Assembly: GCF_002278925.1 (NCBI RefSeq)
Contig: NZ_NCJH01000006.1
Span: 1 to 64,000 of the forward strand
Direction: 5' to 3'
Source of the DNA: Polaromonas sp. 39-63-25
Lineage (GTDB): Bacteria; Pseudomonadota; Gammaproteobacteria; Burkholderiales; Burkholderiaceae_C
DNA: 64,000 bases
Both the position numbers and the translations under genes were made by a program. This document shows, piece after piece, positions 52,556 through 60,919 of the stretch. Numbering within the stretch: the stretch's first letter is position 1; the number at the start of each line of letters is the position of its first letter. The notes beneath the pieces are model-generated. The model had not been told where the DNA came from. It was given only the letters and a program-made list of their open reading frames with translations, and made no database searches.

Positions 52556-54256
52556 ATGACTTTTGAAAATCTGAACTTGGCCCCGGCCATTCTTAAAGCC
52601 GTGCTTGAGCAGGGCTATACCGTTCCCACCCCGATCCAGGCCCAGGCCATTCCTGCCGTGCTGGCAGGCGGCGACCTGCTAGGCGGCGCCCAGACCGGCA
52701 CCGGCAAAACCGCAGCCTTCGTGCTGCCCATGCTGCAGCGCCTGTCGTCCGAGCCGTCCCTGAAAAACAAGCGCGGCGTCAATGCGGTGCGCTGCCTGAT
52801 CATGACGCCGACGCGCGAACTCGCCGCCCAGGTGGAAGAAAGCGTCCGCGTCTACGGCAAATACCTTGAACTCTCCTCCATGGTGATGTTCGGCGGTGTC
52901 GGCATGGGCGCGCAAATTGAAAAACTGCGCCGCGGCGTCGACATTCTGGTGGCCACCCCCGGCCGCCTGCTGGACCACGCCAGCCAGGGCACGCTGGATC
53001 TGAGCCAGGTGCAGATCCTGGTACTCGACGAAGCCGATCGCATGCTGGACATGGGCTTCATCCACGACATCAAGAAGGTGCTGGCCCTGGTGCCCAAGCA
53101 GAAGCAGACGCTGCTGTTTTCCGCCACCTTCAGCGACGAGATCCGCGACCTGGCCAACGGCCTGCTGCGCGACCCGCTGCACATCCAGGTGACCCCGCGC
53201 AACACCACGGTGCAGCGCATCACGCAGACCATCCACCCGGTCGGCCGCGGCAAGAAAAAAGCGCTGCTCACGCACATCATCAATGAGCACAACTGGAGCC
53301 AGGTGCTGGTGTTCACACGCACCAAGTTCGGCGCCAACAATGTGGCCGAACACCTGACAAAAAACGGCATCCCCGCGATGGCACTGCACGGCAACAAGAG
53401 CCAGACCGCCCGCACCCAGGCACTGCAGGACTTCAAGAGCGGCAGCATACGCGCGCTGGTGGCCACCGACATTGCCGCCCGCGGCATCGACATCGACGAG
53501 CTGCCACACGTCGTGAACTATGAAATCCCCAACGTCAGCGAAGACTATGTGCACCGCATCGGCCGCACCGGCCGCGCCGGCAACAGCGGCGAGGCCGTGA
53601 GCCTGGTCTGCCTGGACGAGGAAGGCTTCATGCAGGACATCGAGCGTTTCACCAAGCAGAACATCGAAAAAGTCATCGTGCCCGGTTTTGAAGCCGAGCC
53701 CGGCGAAAAAGCCGAGCCGCTGGCCATGGGCCGCCAGACCATCTGGGGCGGCCTGGGCAAACCGCCGAGTCGTGACGTGATGCAGGCCGCCGCCAAGGCA
53801 GCTAGATCCGAAATGATGACGCGTATCCGCGAGAACAAGCCCCAGGCAGGCCGAGGCGCCGGCAATGGCGGCGGCGGCAACGGTGGTGGCAATGGTGGTG
53901 GACGCGGCCGCAGCGGCGGAGGCGGCAATGGTGGTGGTCGCAGCCAGCCCCAGGGCGGCCAGCCGCGCCAGAATTCGGGCTACGCACAAGGCGGCCAGCC
54001 TGCGCAGCAGCAGGCACGCAACCCGAATGCCCAGCCTCCCCGTCCACGCAACACCCAGGAGCGCGACGATGATGCCCAACCCGCCAGCCATGTTTCCTCA
54101 GGCTTCCCTTCCTCCGGCCAGCCCACAGGCGGCAACCGCGGCAACTACCGCGGCGGCGGCCGGCCAGCCGGTGGCGGCGGACGCTCGGGTGGCCCTGGTG
54201 GCCGGAGCAACGGGTCTGGTCGGTCGGGAAATTCTGGCTCGTTTACTGGCCGATAA
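52556..54256 (+). CDS. rhlE: DEAD-box RNA helicase RhlE
   Basis: This 566-residue helicase has a Q motif (FENLNLAP...GYTVPTPIQ), motif I AQTGTGKT, Ia [14 protein letters not shown] ([13 protein letters not shown]), III SAT, and the C-terminal [11 protein letters not shown]. After about residue 390 comes an RhlE-type tail. From about 430 a long Gly/Asn/Arg-rich low-complexity region ([21 protein letters not shown]) is typical of RNA-binding extensions. It helps ribosome assembly or RNA turnover. The last 86 bp overlap, out of frame, the start of the next gene. ATG 52556 gives the standard MTFENL start. Confidence 0.93.
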   Translation: MTFENLNLAPAILKAVLEQGYTVPTPIQAQAIPAVLAGGDLLGGAQTGTGKTAAFVLPMLQRLSSEPSLKNKRGVNAVRCLIMTPTRELAAQVEESVRVYGKYLELSSMVMFGGVGMGAQIEKLRRGVDILVATPGRLLDHASQGTLDLSQVQILVLDEADRMLDMGFIHDIKKVLALVPKQKQTLLFSATFSDEIRDLANGLLRDPLHIQVTPRNTTVQRITQTIHPVGRGKKKALLTHIINEHNWSQVLVFTRTKFGANNVAEHLTKNGIPAMALHGNKSQTARTQALQDFKSGSIRALVATDIAARGIDIDELPHVVNYEIPNVSEDYVHRIGRTGRAGNSGEAVSLVCLDEEGFMQDIERFTKQNIEKVIVPGFEAEPGEKAEPLAMGRQTIWGGLGKPPSRDVMQAAAKAARSEMMTRIRENKPQAGRGAGNGGGGNGGGNGGGRGRSGGGGNGGGRSQPQGGQPRQNSGYAQGGQPAQQQARNPNAQPPRPRNTQERDDDAQPASHVSSGFPSSGQPTGGNRGNYRGGGRPAGGGGRSGGPGGRSNGSGRSGNSGSFTGR

Positions 54257-54827
54257 AAGCTGGTCGGCGGTCCACTGCGTGGGCCGCCGCAAACCTGATT
54301 CCGTGCACCCCTCGCTGGTGGTGCATCTGACCGATTCGCTCACTGAGTTCCCAGCCCCGCCGGTGGACGATGTCTTCATCGCGCTGGGCACCACCATCAA
54401 GGTGGCGGGCAGCCAGCAGGCGTTCCGGGCGGTCGATTTCGACGCTGTCGTGGCCCTGGCCCGATCGGCGCGTGCCGCCGGCGCAACCCGCCTGGGCATC
54501 GTCAGCGCCATGGGCGCCGACACCGAGTCCCCTGTTTTTTACAACCGCGTCAAAGGCGAGATGGAAGACGCTGTCAGCCAGCTCGGCTACAACAGCGTGG
54601 TCTTCGCACGCCCCTCGGTTCTGGCGGGCGACCGCGCGGTCCTGGCACAGGCCACCCGCCCCGGCGAACAGCTCGCCCTGGTCGCCATGCGCCTGCTCAA
54701 GCCGCTGATCCCGCGCAACTACCGCGTGGTTGCAGCGGCCGACGTCGCCGCGGCGCTGGTGAACGCCGTCAAGGCCGGTCAGCCGGGGCGCCGCGTGTTG
54801 CTCTCGGGTGAGCTGCAGTTCTCCTGA
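54171..54827 (+). CDS. NAD(P)-binding Rossmann protein (NAD(P)H-binding/epimerase-like) overlapping rhlE
   Basis: This is a 218-residue atypical SDR of the type annotated NAD(P)H-binding or oxidoreductase HTATIP2-like. Rossmann loop [14 protein letters not shown] (codons 54204-54224 for GATGLVG) is followed by [16 protein letters not shown] and [25 protein letters not shown] with Tyr-x3-Lys. The cofactor loop lies inside the rhlE coding sequence in another frame. GTG 54171 is the nearest plausible start; ATG 54090 in the same frame would add 27 low-complexity residues. No ribosome site is evident, so translation is probably coupled to rhlE. Substrate unknown. Confidence 0.82.
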   Translation: MAADARVALVAGATGLVGREILARLLADKSWSAVHCVGRRKPDSVHPSLVVHLTDSLTEFPAPPVDDVFIALGTTIKVAGSQQAFRAVDFDAVVALARSARAAGATRLGIVSAMGADTESPVFYNRVKGEMEDAVSQLGYNSVVFARPSVLAGDRAVLAQATRPGEQLALVAMRLLKPLIPRNYRVVAAADVAAALVNAVKAGQPGRRVLLSGELQFS

Positions 54828-54838
54828 AAATTAGCGGC

Positions 54839-54897
54839 CTTTTTGGCCTCCAGCCATTGACAGACGGGCGCCTTCAGCTACTGATTCAATAGCAATG
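54839..54897 (-). repeat. TAGCTG-type dispersed repeat, copy 8 (reverse)
   Basis: On the minus strand it reads TTGCTATTGAATCAGTAGCTG, AAGGCGCCCGTCTGTCAAT, GGCTGGAGGCCAAAAAGGCC. It is the only copy in this window in reverse orientation. It fills the gap between the Rossmann gene and the convergent cupin gene. Confidence 0.72.
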
Positions 54898-54918
54898 GGT
54901 GCTTTGCCGGCATGCCTT

Positions 54919-55302
54919 TCAGCCCTGCAGAAACAGCGTCACCAGCGGGTCCGGCCCGACCTGGCGGCTCCAGTGGCCGTGGATGGCCGCGTCAAACGCG
55001 GCGCCCGGCGGCAGCAGATCGGCCGAATAAAAATGCTCCCCGGGCTTGAACACGCGCGATGTGCCGTCCTGCAGGCCGATTTCCATCTGGCCGCCGAGAA
55101 TGACCACCCACTGCGGTGTCCCCGTGCAATGAAACTGGCTGCGAAACCCCACCGGGCTGTGGCGCAGCTGGTAACCGGTGGACGGCATCAAGGGCGACAA
55201 CAGCGCTTGCGGCGACCCTTCGGTCAGCGCCAGCGGCTCCTCGCGGAATCCGGCACGGCCATCGGGACCGGTGTAGAGCGTGGTCTTGGTGAAAACAGTC
55301 AT
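54919..55302 (-). CDS. Cupin-domain protein of sugar-acid cluster
   Basis: This 127-residue single cupin has FHCTGTPQWVVILGGQMEIGLQDG as motif 1 and KPGEHFYSADLLPPG as motif 2. Metal ligands are only partly conserved (one His in motif 1). It is the last gene of the minus-strand sugar-acid transcript, 33 bp after gntK. It may be a sugar-acid epimerase or a binding protein; not assignable. ATG 55302 used; a TTG two codons earlier is possible. Confidence 0.72.
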   Translation of the reverse strand: MTVFTKTTLYTGPDGRAGFREEPLALTEGSPQALLSPLMPSTGYQLRHSPVGFRSQFHCTGTPQWVVILGGQMEIGLQDGTSRVFKPGEHFYSADLLPPGAAFDAAIHGHWSRQVGPDPLVTLFLQG

Positions 55303-55335
55303 GGGCAATCCGTGAAAAGTAAATGAAGGGTGCGT

Positions 55336-55848
55336 TCATGCGCCGGTGGCTCGCCGCCAGGCAAGCACAGCGGCCACGATATCTTCGGGCCGGCTGGCCA
55401 AGTCGAAGCTTTGTGCATTTTCCTCCGGGCCGGGCGCTTCCAGCGTGCTGAGCTGGCTGGCCAGCAGCGACAGCGGCATGTAATGGCCGGTCCGCGCGGC
55501 CATGCGGGCCGCGAGCAAGGGGTAGTCGCCCTGCAAATGGAGAAAACGGGCGTCGGGCGCACCGCGCCGCAGGATGTCGCGGTAGGAGCGCTTGAGCGCC
55601 GAGCACGACAGCACCAGGCCGCGCCCGGCCGCCTGCGCCTGCTGGAGCCGACCGGCCAGCGTTTGCAGCCAGCCCTCGCGGTCCTCGTCGCTCAGCGCCA
55701 CCCCGGCGGCCATGCGCGCCACGTTGCTGGCGGGATGCAGGCTGTCGCCCTCCAGGAACTCCAGGCCCAGGGCGGCCGCCAGCTGGGCGCCCACGGTGCT
55801 TTTGCCGCAGCCGCTGACCCCCATGACCACAAAAATATCGGAACACAT
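55336..55848 (-). CDS. gntK: Gluconokinase
   Basis: This 170-residue P-loop kinase of the GntK/IdnK family has Walker A MGVSGCGKST (residues 9-18), the substrate motif EGDSLHPASNVARMAAGVALSDEDREGWL, and VLSCSALKRSYRDILR with FLHLQGDYPLLAARMAARTGHYMP. It phosphorylates D-gluconate (or a close aldonate) at C6. In this cluster it may act on an aldonic acid imported by the TRAP system. It lies 37 bp after the enolase-superfamily gene. Confidence 0.92.
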   Translation of the reverse strand: MCSDIFVVMGVSGCGKSTVGAQLAAALGLEFLEGDSLHPASNVARMAAGVALSDEDREGWLQTLAGRLQQAQAAGRGLVLSCSALKRSYRDILRRGAPDARFLHLQGDYPLLAARMAARTGHYMPLSLLASQLSTLEAPGPEENAQSFDLASRPEDIVAAVLAWRRATGA

Positions 55849-55885
55849 CTGCGTCACATTCTGCCTTCTCGATCGACGCTGGCGA

Positions 55886-57103
55886 CTAAGCCGACCAACG
55901 CACCGTGGCGTCGGCGCGTTGGTGCAGGTCGGGCAGCAGCTCCAGCCCCAGGCCGGGTTTGCCGTTCAGGCTGAGCATGCCTTGGGTCACCGTGGGCAGC
56001 TCGGTCACGAGTTCCTTGTACCAGCCGGTGTAGAAGGCGCGCACGCTTTCCTGGATCAGGGCATTGGGTGCGTGCAGGGACAGGTGGCTGGACGCCGCCC
56101 AGACCACCGGCCCGGTGCAGTCGTGCGGCGCCACCGGCAGTTGCCAGGCGTCGGCCATGGCCGCGATCTTGCGCGCCTCGGTCAGGCCGCCGCACCAGCT
56201 CAGGTCCAGCATGGCGACACCGGCCACGCCGGTCTGCAGGTAGTCCTTGAAACCCCATTTGTAGCTCAGCGTTTCGCTCGCGCAGATCAGCGCGTCGCAG
56301 TCTTTCGAATACTGTTTGAGCAGGTCCAGCGAATCCATGCGGATCGCGTCTTCGTGCCAGAAGGTGTTGAAGGGCTTGAGTGCGCGCGCGATCTTCTGCG
56401 CCATCGGCAGCCGCCACAGGCTGTGGAACTCCACCATGATGTCCATCTGCTCGCCGACCGCAGAGCGGATCTTGCGAAACGGCTCCAGCGCCAGGACCAG
56501 GTCCGCGTTGCTGATGTATTGCCCATCGCTTTTTTCGGCCGCCGGATCGAAGGGCCAGATCTTCATCGCCGTCACGCCTTCGGACAACAACGATTCGGCC
56601 AGTTCGTCGGCACGGTGCAAAAACCCTTCGAGGTCTTCATACGGCCCGGCATTGGCCTGCTTCGCGTCACCGATGCCCCAGTTGGCGCTGGTCTGGTTGA
56701 CGGTGCTGCGCACGTACTGGTAACCGGCGCAGGTGTTGTAGATGCGTATGCTGTCGCGGCTCTTGCCGCCCAGCGCCGTGTACAGCGGCATGTTGGCCGC
56801 CTTGCCGAAAATGTCCCACAGCGCGATGTCGATGGCCGAGTTGCCGCGCGTCTCCACGCCGGAGCCGCGCCAGCCGAGGTAGCCGGTGATGTCCTTGTTG
56901 CGCGCCTCGATGGCCAGCGGGTCCTTGCCGAGCAGCTTGGGGCCGGCCCACTCGTGGATGTAGGCTTCCACGGCCGCGGCCCCCATGAAGGTTTCACCCA
57001 GGCCGACCAGACCCCCGTCGGTGTAAATGCGGACCCAGATGATGTTGGGAAACTCGCCAAGGCGCAGGGTTTCGACTTTGGTGATTTTCAAAGTAGGCTC
57101 CAT
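55886..57103 (-). CDS. Mandelate racemase/muconate lactonizing enzyme family sugar-acid dehydratase
   Basis: This enolase-superfamily enzyme of 405 residues has a capping domain (ITKVETLRLGEFPNIIWVRIYTDGGLVGLGETF) and a TIM barrel. Catalytic elements are AMKIWPFD with the base Lys/Asp, metal ligands MVEFHS, HEDAI and ASETL, and PHDCTGP near the C-terminus (His-Asp base). The pattern fits acid-sugar dehydratases; the exact sugar cannot be told. It is flanked by a TRAP transporter and gluconokinase. The ATG at 57103 has no ribosome site and follows a terminator T-run. A TTG at 57091 (MKITKVETL) with GGAG 6 bases upstream is an alternative start that better matches family N-termini. Confidence 0.88.
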   Translation of the reverse strand: MEPTLKITKVETLRLGEFPNIIWVRIYTDGGLVGLGETFMGAAAVEAYIHEWAGPKLLGKDPLAIEARNKDITGYLGWRGSGVETRGNSAIDIALWDIFGKAANMPLYTALGGKSRDSIRIYNTCAGYQYVRSTVNQTSANWGIGDAKQANAGPYEDLEGFLHRADELAESLLSEGVTAMKIWPFDPAAEKSDGQYISNADLVLALEPFRKIRSAVGEQMDIMVEFHSLWRLPMAQKIARALKPFNTFWHEDAIRMDSLDLLKQYSKDCDALICASETLSYKWGFKDYLQTGVAGVAMLDLSWCGGLTEARKIAAMADAWQLPVAPHDCTGPVVWAASSHLSLHAPNALIQESVRAFYTGWYKELVTELPTVTQGMLSLNGKPGLGLELLPDLHQRADATVRWSA

Positions 57104-57137
57104 AAAAAAGGCCGCAAGAGCAAACCCCTGCGGCCTT
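57104..57137 (-). terminator. Rho-independent terminator between dctP and the dehydratase gene
   Basis: Arms 57108-57116 and 57129-57137 pair perfectly over 9 bp with a 12-base loop. On the minus strand a run of six T (57109-57104) follows. It lies 24 bp after the dctP stop and directly before the dehydratase ATG. It should partially end the transcript, keeping binding protein in excess over downstream enzymes. Confidence 0.8.
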
Positions 57138-57161
57138 GTGACGATACGACCAATGGGCCGC

Positions 57162-58163
57162 TTAACCGCCGCGCGCCTTCTTCAGCGCGTCCATCACCAT
57201 CTTGACCGGCTCGGCGCCAATCGTCGGAATGTTTTTGTCATAGACGGGTTTGACCTTGTCGAACATGCGTTTCTGCTCGGCTGATGACACTTCGTTGACG
57301 GTCATGGTTTTCTTGAGGTTGGTCAGGGACTTTTCATTGAGCGCACGGTTGGCAACGCGCTGGACCTTCTGGCCCTCCATCGCCGCTTCACGCAGCACGG
57401 CCTGCTCCTGCGGGTTCAGCTGGTCCCACAGCTTCTTGCTGTAGAGAATAAGGAAGGGCGTGTAGGCGTGGCGCGTGACGCTGAGGTACTTCTGCACTTC
57501 GTTGAACTTGGAGGTTTCAATGGTCACGAAGGGGTTTTCCTGGCCGTCGATGGTCTTGGTTTCCAGCGCGGTGAACACCTCGCCAAAAGCCATGGGCACG
57601 GCGTTGGTCCCCAGGGTTTTGAAGGTGTCGATGAAGATGTTGTTCTGCATCACGCGGACCTTGACGCCGTCAAAATCTTCCGCCCTGGCGACCGGCCGCT
57701 TGCTGTTGGTCAGGTTGCGGAAACCGTTCTCCCAGTAGGCCAGGTTGATCAGGCCGGCTTCTTCCAGCTTCTTGTTGAAGTAGGCGCCAGCGGGGCCGTC
57801 GAGCACCGCGTCGGCTTCCTTCTCGTTGGCAAACAGGAAGGGCAGATCGAAAGCACCGAGCTCCTTGACGATGCCCACCAGCGGTGAACTCGAGGTGCAA
57901 ACCATCTCCTGCGTGCCGGCGCGCAGCGCCTGCGTGGCCGGCAGGTCGCCGCCTGCGGCGCCGCCCCAGAAGGCATTGATCTTCATCTTGCCGCCTGTCT
58001 TGGCGGCCAGCACTTCCTGCATCTTCTTGACGCCGACGCCGACCGGATGGTCTTCGTTGACACCGTTGGTGAACTTGATCGTGCGGTCGGCAAACTGCGC
58101 GAAGCTCGAAGTGGCCACCAGCAAGGCGGCTGCGGCCAGGGCCAGGGTTCTGCGTTTGAACAT
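57162..58163 (-). CDS. dctP: TRAP transporter solute-binding protein DctP
   Basis: This 333-residue periplasmic DctP-family protein has signal RTLALAAAALLVATSSFAQ. IKFTNGVNEDHPVGVGVKKMQEVLAAKTGGK follows, then the carboxylate-binding region RPVARAEDFDGVKVRVMQNNIFIDTFKTLGTNAVPM with the conserved Arg (VRVMQN) that grips the acid group. It pairs with the adjacent DctQ/M. A sugar acid is the expected ligand from the neighbours. Confidence 0.93.
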   Translation of the reverse strand: MFKRRTLALAAAALLVATSSFAQFADRTIKFTNGVNEDHPVGVGVKKMQEVLAAKTGGKMKINAFWGGAAGGDLPATQALRAGTQEMVCTSSSPLVGIVKELGAFDLPFLFANEKEADAVLDGPAGAYFNKKLEEAGLINLAYWENGFRNLTNSKRPVARAEDFDGVKVRVMQNNIFIDTFKTLGTNAVPMAFGEVFTALETKTIDGQENPFVTIETSKFNEVQKYLSVTRHAYTPFLILYSKKLWDQLNPQEQAVLREAAMEGQKVQRVANRALNEKSLTNLKKTMTVNEVSSAEQKRMFDKVKPVYDKNIPTIGAEPVKMVMDALKKARGG

Positions 58164-58207
58164 GGTTGTCTCCTTTTATATAAACGACAGGGGTTGGGAA
58201 AGGGAAG

Positions 58208-59506
58208 TCACCGCATCAGCCACTTCAGCGGCTCGGTGACGATGGCGGGAAAAGCAATCAGCAGGGCCAACACGGACAGTTGCGCCAGCAGAAAGGGCAG
58301 CACACCCTTGAAGGCGGTGTCCATGCTGATTTTTGCAACGCCGCACACCACGTTGAGCACGGTACCCACCGGCGGCGTGATCAGGCCGATGGCATTGTTC
58401 ATGATGAACATGATCCCGAAATACACCGGGTCGATGCCGGCCTTGAGCACCACGGGCATCAGCACCGGCGTGAGGATCAGCACCGTCGGCGTGAAGTCGA
58501 GCGCGGTGCCGACGACCACGACGAGCACCATCATCACCACCATCAGCAGCATCTTGTTGTCCATGAAAGGCGTCATCATTTCGGCAACTTCCGTCGGAAT
58601 GTTGGCGACGGTGATCAGCCAGGCGCTGACCATGGCTGCCGCCACCAGGAACATCACCACAGCCGTCGTCTTGCCGGCCGACAGGATGAGACCGTAGAGT
58701 GCGGACCATTTGAGTTCGCGGTAGATGAACATCCCGACCACAAAGCTGTAGACCGCGGCGACCACGGCGGCTTCGGTCGGCGTGAAGACGCCGAACTTCA
58801 TGCCGCCAATAATGACAATGGGCAGGGTCAGCGCAAAACCACCCTCGGCCGTGATGTGCAGCCGGCCGGCCATGGACAACTTGGGCGCGGGTTGCACGTC
58901 TTCCTTGCGCGCCAGCCACCACCAGGTCAGGCCGATGGCCATGCCCATCAGCAGGCCGGGAACAATGCCTGCGAGAAACAGCTTGGTGATGGACACATTG
59001 CCGGCCACGCCGAAAATGATCAAGCCGATCGACGGCGGAATCACCGGCGCAATGATGCCGCCCGAGGCAATCAGGCCGGAAGCGCGGCCCACGTCGTAGC
59101 CGGCAGCCCGCATCATGGGAATCAGCAGCGCGGCCAGCGCGGCGGTGTCGGCAATCGCCGAACCCGACAGCGAGGCCATGATCACCGCGGCGATCACCGT
59201 GACGTAACCGAGGCCCCCGCGGTAATGCCCGACCCAGGCCATCGCCAGGTTCACAATGCGGCGGCTGATGCCGCCGGCATTCATGAATTCACCGGCCAGC
59301 AGGAAAAACGGCACAGCCAACAGCGGGAAGTTGTCGGCACCGTCGACAAACCGCTGGGCCAGGATCTGGCTGTCGAACGTGACAAGGCCGCTGGTGGCAG
59401 CAAGGAAAGCCATCAGCGTGACGCCGCAGACCAGCAGCGCATAGGCAATCGGCATGCCAATGGCCATGGCGGCCAGCAGGCTGAGAATAAAAACGCTGAC
59501 GGTCAT
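58208..59506 (-). CDS. dctM: TRAP transporter large permease DctM
   Basis: This 432-residue DctM/SiaM-type protein has about twelve helices. It starts SVFILSLLAAMAIGMPIAYALL and includes the family blocks VPFFLLAGEFMNAGGISRRI and SGSAIADTAALAALLIPMM. AAGYDVGRASGLIASGGIIAPVIPPSIGLIIFG and a second-half repeat around GLITPPVG follow. It couples substrate import to the Na+ gradient. ATGA overlap with dctQ (59503-59506). Confidence 0.94.
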   Translation of the reverse strand: MTVSVFILSLLAAMAIGMPIAYALLVCGVTLMAFLAATSGLVTFDSQILAQRFVDGADNFPLLAVPFFLLAGEFMNAGGISRRIVNLAMAWVGHYRGGLGYVTVIAAVIMASLSGSAIADTAALAALLIPMMRAAGYDVGRASGLIASGGIIAPVIPPSIGLIIFGVAGNVSITKLFLAGIVPGLLMGMAIGLTWWWLARKEDVQPAPKLSMAGRLHITAEGGFALTLPIVIIGGMKFGVFTPTEAAVVAAVYSFVVGMFIYRELKWSALYGLILSAGKTTAVVMFLVAAAMVSAWLITVANIPTEVAEMMTPFMDNKMLLMVVMMVLVVVVGTALDFTPTVLILTPVLMPVVLKAGIDPVYFGIMFIMNNAIGLITPPVGTVLNVVCGVAKISMDTAFKGVLPFLLAQLSVLALLIAFPAIVTEPLKWLMR

Positions 59507-60066
59507 GCCTTGCTTCCCTGCATCTGTTTTTCGACGTCGGCCAGGCCTTCGGTTTCGACCACCTGCACCAGCTCTTCCTCGCTGATGCGCCCCGTCACCA
59601 GCCGGACCAGCACGTTGAGATTGATGATGGCCATCACCACGCTGACGACATAGCCGATGCCGTAAATCCAGATCATGGAAATGCCGACCACCGGCGAAAC
59701 ATTGGTGACCTGCAGTTCGTGCATCTTGAAAGTGCCCATGAAGAAGAGCACATTGCAGAACAGCATCAGTGCTTCGCTGAGGAAGAGGCAGACCTTTTTG
59801 CCAAGCACCGGCAGGTGTTTGATCAGCGTGTCCACGCCCAGATGCCCGCCTTCGTGCATGGCCAGCATCGCACCGATGTAGGTCAGCCAGATAAAGAAGT
59901 ACCTCGACATTTCGTCGGAGACGGAAATGCCCGAATTGAACGCGTAACGCAGCACCACATTGCCGAACACCATGATGACCATGGCCACCATGCAGACGAC
60001 CACCAGCAGCTCCAGCAACTTGAAGAACCAGTGGATCGCCGCATCCATCGTGTTTTGAAAATTCAT
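59503..60066 (-). CDS. dctQ: TRAP transporter small permease DctQ
   Basis: This 187-residue four-helix DctQ protein has ELLVVVCMVAMVIMVFGNVVLRYAFNSGISVSDEMSRYFFIWLTYIGAMLAMHEGGHLGVD, the standard DctQ motif, then two more helices. The cytoplasmic tail is acidic (ISEEELVQVVETEGLADVEKQM). It is the first structural gene after the regulator, 27 bp away. Confidence 0.93.
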   Translation of the reverse strand: MNFQNTMDAAIHWFFKLLELLVVVCMVAMVIMVFGNVVLRYAFNSGISVSDEMSRYFFIWLTYIGAMLAMHEGGHLGVDTLIKHLPVLGKKVCLFLSEALMLFCNVLFFMGTFKMHELQVTNVSPVVGISMIWIYGIGYVVSVVMAIINLNVLVRLVTGRISEEELVQVVETEGLADVEKQMQGSKA

Positions 60067-60093
60067 CTTTCGCCTATGGTCTGGTGAGATGGC

Positions 60094-60837
60094 TCAGGCC
60101 GCCTTGAGCTGCCGTGCGGGACTGCTGAGGATGGGCAGGCGGCGGCGCGAGGCCAGCACCTCTTCGATGTCCTCTTTCGCGCCGTCGATCAGCACGCGGA
60201 TCGCGCGCTCGGCTTCGTCGGGCTGGTGCGCGATCACCGCGTCCAGCACGGCACGGTGCAGCGGCAGGGAGTGGGTCGGGCCGTCCTTGCGGCGTGTGGA
60301 AATTTCAAAGCTGGTGCGCAGCAACGCCCCCAGCGCCTTGCTCATCTGCACCAGCATGCGGTTGCGGCTGGCGCGCAGCAGGCCCTGGTGGAAACGCAGG
60401 TCGTGCGTGACATAGTCGCCGCCCTCTTCGACGGCATGTTTCATGCCGGCGTAAGCGGCCTCGACCTCGGCAATGTCCTGCGCCGTGGCGCGCTCCGCCG
60501 CCAGGCGCATCGCGGCAGGTTCCACCACGCGGCGCAGGTCCTGCAGGTCGCGCAAAAATTCGGGGGTCAGCCCCGCCTTGGACTGCCAGATGATGACGTC
60601 GGGGTCGAACCAGTTCCAGTGGTCCTCCGACAACACGCGGGTGCCCACCTTGGGCCCGGTGGTCATCAGGCCCTTGGCAATCAGCGACTTCACGGCCTCA
60701 CGCACCACCGTGCGGCTGACACCGAGCTCCTGGCACAACACCGGCTCGGGAGGGATCGACGCGCCCACGGCATACCGGCCCGCAACAATGGCTTCGCCAA
60801 GGTGGTCAACCGTATTGCCGTGAACGTTTTTGATCAT
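60094..60837 (-). CDS. GntR-family (FCD/FadR type) transcriptional regulator
   Basis: This 247-residue regulator has an N-terminal winged helix (AIVAGRYAVGASIPPEPVLCQELGVSRTVVREAVKSLIAKGLM) and a C-terminal FCD ligand-binding domain. The metal-site residues are Asp/His in THDLRFHQGLL and PLHRAVLDAV. It probably senses a sugar acid or its 2-keto-3-deoxy product and represses both the TRAP/dehydratase unit and the divergent dehydratase gene. The 82-bp intergenic region holds candidate operators. Confidence 0.92.
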   Translation of the reverse strand: MIKNVHGNTVDHLGEAIVAGRYAVGASIPPEPVLCQELGVSRTVVREAVKSLIAKGLMTTGPKVGTRVLSEDHWNWFDPDVIIWQSKAGLTPEFLRDLQDLRRVVEPAAMRLAAERATAQDIAEVEAAYAGMKHAVEEGGDYVTHDLRFHQGLLRASRNRMLVQMSKALGALLRTSFEISTRRKDGPTHSLPLHRAVLDAVIAHQPDEAERAIRVLIDGAKEDIEEVLASRRRLPILSSPARQLKAA

Positions 60838-60919
60838 TGCCGCCTGTTTAGTGGTTATTACTAGGATTCGCGGCGCAATGGTATGACGATAATATGTTTA
60901 TCAATTAAGGATTTTCCCT
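60838..60919. promoter_or_regulatory. Divergent promoter/operator region of the sugar-acid cluster
   Basis: Two dyads are visible: TAGT-N7-ACTA (60849-60863) and GATAA-N5-TTATC (60888-60902). The second overlaps a TAATAT that could be the -10 of the plus-strand dehydratase gene. GntR/FCD regulators bind such short palindromes. AAGGA precedes ATG 60920 by about 7 bases. Confidence 0.5.

Noticed and set aside
52679-54091. Long antisense frame (470 codons) opposite rhlE
   Set aside because: Composition (His/Ala/Val/Gly-rich) and full antisense position to an intact helicase show it is a shadow frame.
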